DNA from: Holosporaceae bacterium
Lineage (GTDB): Bacteria; Pseudomonadota; Alphaproteobacteria; UBA3830
Direction of reading: 5' to 3'
Assembly: GCA_031267195.1 (NCBI GenBank)
Contig: JAIRZO010000035.1
Span: 1-6,128, forward strand
DNA: 6,128 bases
The notes under the pieces are model-generated. The model saw nothing but the letters and a program-made list of their open reading frames with translations, had not been told where the DNA came from and ran no database searches. Positions 1-5,478 of the stretch are shown piece after piece. The first letter of the stretch is position 1. Each line of letters opens with the position of its first letter. A program made the position numbers and the translations under genes.

Positions 1-81
1 ATCGAACGGTATCTTAGGGTCTCAAACTTGAGCGATCCTGCATTTTACAAGGTTGATCCTACCACCGTCATTTTATTTTAG
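1..81 (+). CDS. possible C-terminal tail of an upstream gene (partial)
   Basis: The first frame of the window is open from base 1 to a TAG at 79-81 and reads IERYLRVSNLSDPAFYKVDP and onwards to ILF. The composition is protein-like, but 26 open codons are expected fairly often by chance. It ends 11 bases before the start of the IS110 transposase stub. It could be the last residues of a gene lying mostly outside the window. The same bases could instead be the non-coding left end of the IS110 element, which in this family holds the bridge RNA gene. I do not recognise a family. Confidence 0.22.
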   Translation: MERYLRVSNLSDPAFYKVDPTTVILF

Positions 82-92
82 AGAGGTGATTT

Positions 93-200
93 ATGCAAAA
101 GCAGGTTGTTGGCATTGATATTTCCAAGAAAATTCTTGATGTTTGTGCGATTTTTAGCGATCAGGTGAAGAGGAAAAAATTCATGAATACAGAAAAGTAG
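93..200 (+). pseudogene. IS110-family transposase, N-terminal fragment
   Basis: A 35-codon frame starts at an ATG with GAGAGG six bases upstream and ends at TAG 198-200. It begins MQKQVVGIDISKKILDVC, which is the hallmark N-terminus of IS110-family (DEDD, RuvC-like) transposases; the Asp in GIDIS is the first catalytic acidic residue. The following KRKKFMNTEK also fits the family (KxFxNTxxG). Full-length proteins are roughly 300-400 residues, so over 90% is missing, including the remaining acidic residues and the C-terminal Ser domain. After the stop the sequence changes to an IS200-type transposase, so the element was truncated by insertion or deletion. It cannot be active. The family assignment rests on one short block but that block is characteristic. 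Confidence 0.75.
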
Positions 201-517
201 CTACAGTTTATATGATCGGAAATATCACCTGGTGTTTTGTACCAAATATAGACATCGAGTTCTAACAGGAATAATGGCAACAAGGGTAAGAGAATCAACG
301 TGGGAAATATATCCAGCAATCCCTCCCCGTCGGGATTGTGAGTGGCGGATTAAGCCCGGAGCATGTATACTCATGTTGTCGTGAAAGATGGCAACACATG
401 TACATGGTTGCAAGAGGTGTCCCGGGAGTATGTTTTCTAAACAGTCCCCCGGCCGAAACCGCAATCGAAGCTGTGCTAACGGAACCAGCAACACTGTTTA
501 GCACACCAACATTCTAG
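183..517 (+). pseudogene. IS200/IS605-family TnpA transposase, decayed remnant
   Basis: No intact ORF exists, but consecutive TnpA blocks can be read across two frames. Frame 1, 193-309, gives KSSYSLYDRKYHLVFCTKYR, HRVLTG and ATRVRESTWEI, matching the TnpA N-terminus. Frame 2, 335-370, gives IVSGGLSPEHVY, the HUH block, with the second metal-binding His of HVH changed to Tyr. MLS follows in frame 1 at 373-381. Frame 2 resumes with RERWQHM at 380-400 and ARG at 410-418, the RKRYWGxHxWARGYF region. It ends with PAETAIEAVL and a TAG at 515-517. About 35-40 residues between HVHMLLS and the WARG block, normally PPHLSPS through KGKSSR, are deleted. TnpA is a Y1 HUH single-strand transposase of about 130-150 residues. 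This copy has frameshifts, an internal deletion and a damaged active site. The exact 5' limit is unclear because it merges with the IS110 stub. Confidence 0.72.
472..505. repeat. inverted repeat at the 3' end of the IS200 remnant
   Basis: TGTGCTAA at 472-479 is perfectly repeated in inverse orientation as TTAGCACA at 498-505, with an 18-base loop. IS200/IS605 elements carry subterminal hairpins that TnpA recognises, so this may be the right-end hairpin. It lies inside the last codons of the remnant, though, and real right ends usually lie downstream of tnpA. Read on the minus strand it sits 16 bases past the stop of the secreted-protein gene, but no T-run follows, so it is not a standard intrinsic terminator. 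Confidence 0.4.
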
Positions 518-520
518 TAG

Positions 521-1663
521 TTAGAAGATGCGCGAAAGGATATTTCGCAATTCCAGCACTTTAAATGTCAAAGGAGCACTCAAGCCGGCACCACAATTCG
601 CGTCCAAGCAATGCCTCAGTGCTTCGAGAAGGCGATTCCTATGGCCTGCATAACAGCCCCCGCCGCCTGTAACATTTTCCTCCAACTTAAGCGCGATAAT
701 CCCCACGTCGCAGTTATAAATTTTGTACAGATTACAGATCTGTATGAACAGTTCACACAAATCCATCCCATGTCGTTTTAGCTGTTCTGCAGCTTTCCCA
801 AAGGCTGGTGTACGCGCAGTAGGACTCAGCTTTTTTAAATAAGCAATGCACTTACCAAATGTGTCAGTGGAGGAAGTATCAACGCCGCTCACAGCAAGGA
901 GAGTGGGAACAATTTCATCAAGTAGTGACTTAATCCTAGGCAATGAAGCTACAATTTTACTATCATACCTATGCACATTGTCAACACTGTTGAGTAAGCG
1001 AGCACGACCGACAAACCTATTCGCAGGTACGATTCTTGGTGGCGCAGTGTACGAGGAAGGGGCGCTGTCAGCGCTAGGCCGAATCAAACCACCCTGGCGC
1101 CGAACAACAGCAACCGGCCGACGTTCTTGTACAGTGATGTTAGGTCGACGTCCGGCCGGTCTTCTGATCAAACCTCCGATCCCTGGTTTCGAAGCGACAG
1201 AGCCCGAACCACCTGAGTATAAGCCTGTGCCAGGTATAGCAGAGGCCTGTCCGATACGGAACCTGGCACCATGTGGTCTGTACGGCGATCCTATGGTTAT
1301 AGATGGAATGTCAGCCCCCAGAACAGTGTTTTTTTGCACAGAAGCTGGAGATAGACAATTCTCGCGTCCCGATAATGCAAATTGCTCCTGGGTCTTTGTA
1401 GGCTCCGGTTTGTACCCAAAGTCAGAATAATATGGATTGCAATTCCCGGTCGGTTCTACCACATTCTTAGATAATTGGACGTTAACTCTAGGATGGCCGA
1501 GATAGTCCAAGTAACTCATCCGTAAGCGATGTTTCTGCATATCAAGGTTATGCGAAGTACGTACAAGTCCAAACAGTTCATTCGATATACACAAAAAACA
1601 GGTTAAGCTGCTGCCCAATAAAAACAATTTGATGCGAGAATTTGTCTTTTTTCCTTTATTCAT
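521..1663 (-). CDS. putative secreted protein, low-complexity middle and Cys-bearing C-terminal half
   Basis: 380 residues; I recognise no family. The start is well supported: AGGGAG lies seven bases before the ATG. Residues 1-30 look like a Sec signal peptide or signal anchor: a basic start (MNKGKKTNSRIK), then a hydrophobic stretch (LFLLGSSLTCFLCIS). No good lipobox is seen. Residues about 115-215 are rich in Gly, Pro, Arg and Ser, with GGLIR repeated at 163-167 and 191-195 and several RRP triplets. Residues about 216-380 look mostly helical and hold seven cysteines (272, 303, 310, 318, 337, 352, 357), suggesting disulfides in an exported domain. The gene converges on the IS200 remnant, with the two stops three bases apart, and has higher G+C than ddl, MATE or hpf. 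This may reflect transfer. A role in envelope or host interaction is only a guess. Confidence 0.72.
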   Translation of the reverse strand: MNKGKKTNSRIKLFLLGSSLTCFLCISNELFGLVRTSHNLDMQKHRLRMSYLDYLGHPRVNVQLSKNVVEPTGNCNPYYSDFGYKPEPTKTQEQFALSGRENCLSPASVQKNTVLGADIPSITIGSPYRPHGARFRIGQASAIPGTGLYSGGSGSVASKPGIGGLIRRPAGRRPNITVQERRPVAVVRRQGGLIRPSADSAPSSYTAPPRIVPANRFVGRARLLNSVDNVHRYDSKIVASLPRIKSLLDEIVPTLLAVSGVDTSSTDTFGKCIAYLKKLSPTARTPAFGKAAEQLKRHGMDLCELFIQICNLYKIYNCDVGIIALKLEENVTGGGGCYAGHRNRLLEALRHCLDANCGAGLSAPLTFKVLELRNILSRIF

Positions 1664-1706
1664 ACGAGTGCTCCCTAATAATATTAAATTCTATAATGTC
1701 AGTTTA

Positions 1707-1728
1707 GTACAAAAAAATATCATTGTAC
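1707..1728. repeat. GTACAA/TTGTAC inverted repeat
   Basis: Perfect 6-bp arms, GTACAA at 1707-1712 and TTGTAC at 1723-1728, flank a 10-bp AT spacer. It lies 44 bp upstream of the secreted-protein start, over a possible -10 (minus-strand TACAAT). The position fits an operator, but short AT-rich dyads are common by chance. Confidence 0.25.
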
Positions 1729-1742
1729 AGCAGTTTGTATAA

Positions 1743-1760
1743 AAAAAACAAATGTTTTTT
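1743..1760 (-). terminator. AT-only palindrome with T-tract, weak terminator candidate for prmC
   Basis: An 18-bp palindrome with arms AAAAAACA and TGTTTTTT and a 2-base centre lies 40 bases past the prmC stop. On the minus strand it ends in eight T residues. The stem is nearly all A-T and the loop is tight, so it would be a poor intrinsic terminator. It is recorded as the only candidate behind the ddl-prmC pair. Confidence 0.2.
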
Positions 1761-1799
1761 ATGGGAAAATACATTGAATTGTAAACACAAACATTTTAT

Positions 1800-2723
1800 T
1801 CAAAAAGAAATATAAGTTCCAGAAATTACGCGATCAATTTCATTTGAATCCTTAAAAAGGTTCAAAGAGGAAAAATTGTTGTGTTGCAGGATTTTTTTCA
1901 CATCTGCATCTTGATCAATTCCTATTTCCAGAAAAATCCTCCCATTGGGACGAAGCATTTTTTTTGCAATGGATGCTATTTCTGCAAAAGATGTCATGCC
2001 ATTCTGACCTCCATCAAGAGCCACTCGAGGATCATAATTTTTTACGTTTTTAGGTAAAAATTCAATTTCTGCTGATTTAATGTAGGGAGGATTCCCAACC
2101 AGCACATCAAAAGAATGAAAATGACTCTCATGCGCCGCGGCTTGTGTTTTCCCCAGATCATTCCAGTCTATGATAATGAACTCAGCTCGCTCAGCAATGC
2201 TGCTGGGAAACATCTTTCTGTTTCTTTTTGCTACAGCGATGGCCCCGGGGCATATGTCAATGCCGATGCCGGTGGCGTTTTCATATTCCTGCAGCAAGCT
2301 TAGTAGAATACAGCCGCTGCCGGTGCCCATGTCCAGGAAACGCAGCGGTAAATATGTGGCGAATTGTTTCAGCATCAGTTCGATTATTAGCTCCGTTTCA
2401 GGGCGTGGATCCAGCACATTTTCATCCACATAAAACGCGTGTTTCCAAAAAAAACGCTGGTGAATGATTTTCGAGACGGGCTCATCATTGATGTAGCGAG
2501 CAATCATGTCATTGAAAATTACAAGCTCATCGTGTGTTAAATATAAATCATCCGGAGAAAATAGTACTTGCTCGCGTGGGATATTCTTCAGGTTCGCAAT
2601 CATGATTTGCAGATCCCGCAGGCACTGTTTTTTTTCGGGCTGTGTGAATTTTTCGTCACCATTAATAAATTTACGCGAAAAATCGCTGAAAGATACTTCT
2701 GGCGGCATGCTCATGATATTCAT
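1800..2723 (-). CDS. prmC: peptide chain release factor N5-glutamine methyltransferase
   Basis: 307 residues. PrmC transfers a methyl group from S-adenosylmethionine to the glutamine of the GGQ motif in release factors RF1 and RF2, in the cytoplasm, which raises termination efficiency. Residues about 10-95 form the helical N-terminal domain that binds the release factor. RFFWKHAFYV at 90-99 and LDPRPETE at 104-111 are the PrmC signature before the methyltransferase fold. FLDMGTGSGC at 129-138 is the SAM-binding motif I. GNPPYI at 210-215 is the catalytic NPPY motif that holds the glutamine amide. The start overlaps the ddl stop as ATGA and lacks a clear ribosome binding site, which points to translational coupling. 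Methionines 4 and 6 are alternative starts, and the protein is some 30 residues longer than E. coli PrmC. All key motifs are intact. The usual neighbour prfA is not here. Confidence 0.95.
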   Translation of the reverse strand: MNIMSMPPEVSFSDFSRKFINGDEKFTQPEKKQCLRDLQIMIANLKNIPREQVLFSPDDLYLTHDELVIFNDMIARYINDEPVSKIIHQRFFWKHAFYVDENVLDPRPETELIIELMLKQFATYLPLRFLDMGTGSGCILLSLLQEYENATGIGIDICPGAIAVAKRNRKMFPSSIAERAEFIIIDWNDLGKTQAAAHESHFHSFDVLVGNPPYIKSAEIEFLPKNVKNYDPRVALDGGQNGMTSFAEIASIAKKMLRPNGRIFLEIGIDQDADVKKILQHNNFSSLNLFKDSNEIDRVISGTYISF

Positions 2724-3793
2724 GTGATTACATTATCTGATCGAGATTTCTGGGGGGTGGCTCGCAAATTGCTATTCCTAGCATGGCGGGCTATGGCCAG
2801 CTCCAATAATTTATCCAGTAGTTTTTTATATGAAAGGCCGGAGGCTTCCCACAGTTTCGGATACATGCTGCTTTCGTCCGTAAATCCAGGAATGGTGTTG
2901 ACTTCGTTAACAAATATTTGAAAATTATCAGTAACAAAGAAATCGATCCTGGCCATTCCTTCACAGCATAGTGTTTGAAAAACTTTAGCGGCTAACTTTC
3001 TGATTCTATCAGAAATATTTGATGGCAACTGTGCCGGAATAATCAGCTTAGCTCCATCCTCATCACAATACTTCGCCGCATAGGAATAAAAATCGCGCTT
3101 CACAACAATTTCTCCTGGCACAGATATTTCGGGATGTTCATTGCCCAGTACAGCGCATTCGATTTCTCGGCCATTTATAAATTCTTCTATCAATATTTTG
3201 TTATCATATAGAAACGCTTCATCAATGGCTGAAACAAAATCATCAAAAGATTTTACTTTACTTATGCCAATAGATGATCCAAGATTTGCTGGTTTTATAA
3301 ATAGGATCTTACCTAGTTCTGAGCTCAATTTTTCATAATTAATAGTATCATGTTCGTGTCGATGGAATACAACATTTCTGGTGTTTGGAATTTTTTCTGC
3401 CGTCAACAGACGTTTGGCGACATCTTTGTCCATGGCAACGGCGGATCCCAGCACATCGGGTCCGACAAATGGTACATTAAAATAGCGAAATATTCCTTGA
3501 ATACAACCATCTTCCCCGAATGGACCGTGTAAAATTGGAAATGCCAGGTCAATTTGCTGACATATATTCACTATGTTTTCAATGGTGCCATTCAGTTTCA
3601 GGGAACAATCGTCAAAAATAACTGGATTCACGCCTGCGGCATGGAATCGATTTTCTTGATCCAGGGCTATGGCTACAATTTCGTATTTATTGCGATCGAG
3701 GTTTTTTATGATACTCCGGGCGGAAATGATGGAAATTTCATGTTCTGCTGATTTCCCTCCAAAAAAGATGCCAACCCGAAGTTTCTTCCCCAT
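2720..3793 (-). CDS. ddl: D-alanine--D-alanine ligase, long DdlA-type
   Basis: 357 residues, ATP-grasp fold, cytoplasmic. It joins two D-alanines with ATP to make the dipeptide that MurF adds to the peptidoglycan precursor. GGKSAEHEIS at 12-21 holds the Glu that binds the first D-Ala. HGPFGEDG is at 89-96 and VLGSAVAMDKD at 114-124. KPANLGSSIGI at 167-177 is the ATP-grasp glycine loop. FYSYAAKY at 235-242 is the omega loop of true D-Ala-D-Ala enzymes, unlike the D-lactate ligases. NEVNTIPGFT at 296-305 carries metal-binding residues. Length and motifs fit DdlA rather than the roughly 306-residue DdlB of division clusters. AGAAGGA seven bases before the ATG supports the start. The last 20 or so residues form a polar tail. 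It is the first gene of a pair with prmC, and murC, murB and ftsQ are absent nearby. Confidence 0.95.
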   Translation of the reverse strand: MGKKLRVGIFFGGKSAEHEISIISARSIIKNLDRNKYEIVAIALDQENRFHAAGVNPVIFDDCSLKLNGTIENIVNICQQIDLAFPILHGPFGEDGCIQGIFRYFNVPFVGPDVLGSAVAMDKDVAKRLLTAEKIPNTRNVVFHRHEHDTINYEKLSSELGKILFIKPANLGSSIGISKVKSFDDFVSAIDEAFLYDNKILIEEFINGREIECAVLGNEHPEISVPGEIVVKRDFYSYAAKYCDEDGAKLIIPAQLPSNISDRIRKLAAKVFQTLCCEGMARIDFFVTDNFQIFVNEVNTIPGFTDESSMYPKLWEASGLSYKKLLDKLLELAIARHARNSNLRATPQKSRSDNVIT

Positions 3794-4031
3794 AATTATT
3801 TCCTTCTTGATACATAAAAATTACAATGATTTTGTTGATAATCAACACCTGCGGAATTTTTCATTGATCCACATTCTATAATGATGTAGATTGACTATCA
3901 ATGGGTGGCACTGATGCGGTGTTTTAAAAAGAAGTAATGCTGGTGGTCGTGAAATTCGTATAGAATGGTTGCATCATTTATTCAAAATTATCTTTTTTAT
4001 GAATTCTACGATGGATTGCGGTGAGTGACTC
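3794..4031. promoter_or_regulatory. divergent intergenic region between ddl and the MATE gene
   Basis: This 238-bp region must drive ddl leftwards and the transporter rightwards. On the minus strand, TTGATA (3901 to 3896) and TATAGA (3880 to 3875) are spaced 15 bp and could serve ddl, giving a leader of about 75 bases. On the plus strand there is a perfect TATAAT at 3877-3882 without a good -35, and TATAGA at 3959-3964, 68 bases before the MATE start. CATTGAT (3862-3868) and ATCAATG (3897-3903) form a perfect inverted repeat around the overlapping -10 elements. The promoter calls are tentative. Confidence 0.4.
3833..3847. promoter_or_regulatory. 15-bp palindrome, possible operator or leader hairpin of ddl
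   Basis: TGTTGAT and ATCAACA flank a single central base, forming a perfect 7-bp dyad 40 bases upstream of the ddl start. If ddl is transcribed from the -10 near 3880, the dyad lies in the leader RNA. As a DNA site it resembles a dimeric repressor operator, and its TTGAT half-site recurs at 3807-3811, 3864-3868 and, inverted, 3897-3901. The binding protein is unknown. Confidence 0.4.
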
Positions 4032-5387
4032 ATGCCGAAGAAGGAACGCCGGGTAATAGACAGTTCTTACAGAAGTATACTGTCAATAACAATTCCCATG
4101 CTGCTGACAATGCTTTCGACCAATCTGATGTTCATGGTTGATCGTTTTATGTTGGCCGGCTATTCCATCAGTGCCATGAATGCGTCGGCCATATCCGGCA
4201 ATTTTGTGTACATATTCACCTATATGCTGATAGGAATAGCATCTTCGGCGGAAATTTATGTGGGCCAGTACAATGGTGCAGGGCAGTATGATCGACTGGC
4301 TGTCCCTGTGTGGCAGATGTTCTACATGTCGCTGTTGTCTGTGTTTTTTTTGATTCCTCTGGGTTATTTTTCTGACTACGTGCACACACTTCCCAGCTAT
4401 TGCCTGGAGGAAGGCATAGCCTACCAGAGGCCTTTGCTATACTTTGGCTTTTTACCCAGTACAATAGCTGCAATTTCTGCGTTTTTCATTGGTCAAGGTA
4501 GAAGTAAAATTGTAACAGCTGTGGTTTTGTTTGGAACATTGCTAAATATTCTGCTAGATTATTTGCTCATCTACGGCTGTGGTCATATTATTCCTCGCAT
4601 GGGGTGCTTTGGAGCCGCGTTCGCAACAATTATTACTGAATTGGTGCAGATTGTAATTCTATTAACGGTATTTTTCAGCAAAAATAACCGAATTACCTAT
4701 GATACCTGGGAAAATCGAAAATTTAATGGAGAAATTTTTTCAAAATGCCTAAAGGTTGGCGCTCCCATTTCTGCCGGACATGTGGTTGCATTTATATCCT
4801 GGCACATTGTGCAAGTTGTTGTTAGTCATGTGTCCGCAGAGCAGGCTACCATCTATAACATTGGACTAAACATCTATGTGTTTTTTCTATTTGTGGGGGA
4901 GGGGTTGAACAGGTCAATTGCCGCCATTACCGCCAATATGATCGGACAGAAAGATTTAAAATCTATAATGGAAACATATAAATTTTTTATTTTCATTTCC
5001 CTTGTTATGAGCGGAATAGTTTCCATTCCACTCATAGTTTTTCCGGATATGATTCTTAATCATATAACTTTATGGAAAAACGAGCTTGCATATTTATATG
5101 ACGAATTGAAATATATGTTATATTTTGTTGTGGGGGACAGTACTTTGGAAACAACAATGCTGGTGATTTGGGGAGTTCTTACAGCAGGTGGAGATACAAA
5201 ATATCCGGCAATTGTGAGCCAACTTTTCTACTGGACTTTAGTCCTGGTGCCGACGTTTATTTTCAATGAATTAAACAAACTCACCGGCGTTACTATTTAT
5301 GAATTCACTATGGTTTGGCTAATAATTTGTTTGGTGTTATTTCGAAGGAGATTTCTCAGTTTGAAGTGGTATAATAGGATCGTGTAG
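4032..5387 (+). CDS. MATE-family multidrug/cation antiporter
   Basis: 451 residues, inner membrane, with about 12 hydrophobic helices as expected of the family. MATE proteins export organic cations, drugs or metabolites in exchange for Na+ or H+; the substrate here is unknown. The two homologous halves are visible. The first half has IPMLLTMLSTNLMFMVDRFM at 21-40, GQYNGAG at 78-84, FFIGQGRSKI at 151-160, LNILLDYLLIYG at 171-182 and MGCFGAAFATIITE at 190-203. The second begins near KVGAPISAGH at 241-250 and carries GVLTAGGDTKYP at 381-392, the usual GxLxGxGDTK block. The protein ends in a short basic tail (FRRRFLSLKWYNR). GGTGAG six bases before the ATG supports the start. It is divergent from ddl and followed by hpf after 91 bp, probably as its own transcript. 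Confidence 0.9.
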   Translation: MPKKERRVIDSSYRSILSITIPMLLTMLSTNLMFMVDRFMLAGYSISAMNASAISGNFVYIFTYMLIGIASSAEIYVGQYNGAGQYDRLAVPVWQMFYMSLLSVFFLIPLGYFSDYVHTLPSYCLEEGIAYQRPLLYFGFLPSTIAAISAFFIGQGRSKIVTAVVLFGTLLNILLDYLLIYGCGHIIPRMGCFGAAFATIITELVQIVILLTVFFSKNNRITYDTWENRKFNGEIFSKCLKVGAPISAGHVVAFISWHIVQVVVSHVSAEQATIYNIGLNIYVFFLFVGEGLNRSIAAITANMIGQKDLKSIMETYKFFIFISLVMSGIVSIPLIVFPDMILNHITLWKNELAYLYDELKYMLYFVVGDSTLETTMLVIWGVLTAGGDTKYPAIVSQLFYWTLVLVPTFIFNELNKLTGVTIYEFTMVWLIICLVLFRRRFLSLKWYNRIV

Positions 5388-5401
5388 TATGGATTGGCAC
5401 G

Positions 5402-5421
5402 ACTTGAATGTTTGATCAAGT
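5402..5421 (+). repeat. short inverted repeat after the MATE gene
   Basis: ACTTGA at 5402-5407 and TCAAGT at 5416-5421 can form a 6-bp stem with an 8-base loop, 14 bases past the MATE stop. No T-run follows, so it is not a convincing intrinsic terminator. It lies where the -35 of hpf would be expected. Confidence 0.2.
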
Positions 5422-5430
5422 TCGAATTAT

Positions 5431-5436
5431 TATAAT
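5431..5436 (+). promoter_or_regulatory. probable -10 element of hpf
   Basis: A perfect TATAAT lies 42 bases before the hpf start, within a TTATTATAATG context. TGTTTG at 5409-5414, 16 bases upstream, is only a weak -35. Transcription from here would give a leader of roughly 35 bases. Confidence 0.4.
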
Positions 5437-5478
5437 GCCCATGCTGGGGTAGTAGTTGTTTTTATGGTGGAGGTTAAT

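Larger units (their letters stand above)
1664..1799. promoter_or_regulatory. AT-rich spacer: 3' end of prmC and promoter region of the secreted-protein gene
   Basis: This 136-bp gap follows prmC and precedes the secreted-protein gene; both read leftwards. The ribosome binding site AGGGAG is at 1671-1676. On the minus strand, a TTTACA with CATAAA 16 bases downstream is the best promoter pair I see, and TGTACAATG nearer the gene offers a second possible -10; both are weak. The region also holds two palindromes listed separately. Whether the gene has its own promoter or is read through from ddl-prmC cannot be settled from the sequence. Confidence 0.35.

Noticed and set aside
225..504. Two overlapping minus-strand open frames of 89 and 69 codons
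   Set aside because: They lie antisense to the decayed TnpA, show no recognisable domain and overlap each other. The plus strand explains the sequence better.
1113..1160. Near-inverted repeat ACCGGCCGACGT / ACGTCCGGCCGGT
   Set aside because: It lies inside the coding sequence and is explained by repeated Arg-Arg-Pro codons in the low-complexity region.
846..1430. 194-codon plus-strand open frame opposite the secreted-protein gene
   Set aside because: It has no ribosome binding site, and the opposite frame has a good one plus a signal peptide and a complete reading frame. The open antisense frame is explained by the GC-rich, low-complexity coding sequence.
2115..2921. Several plus-strand open frames of 60-117 codons opposite prmC and the end of ddl
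   Set aside because: They are shadows of well-supported minus-strand genes with intact family motifs, and show no start signals or domains of their own.
4083..4473. Minus-strand open frames opposite the MATE gene
   Set aside because: They are antisense shadows of a clear transporter gene with no recognisable protein features.
5464..5478. Earlier in-frame ATG of hpf giving five extra residues
   Set aside because: The strong Shine-Dalgarno GGAGG lies inside this stretch and is placed for the ATG at 5479, and the family begins with the MKFSFSGRHM block.
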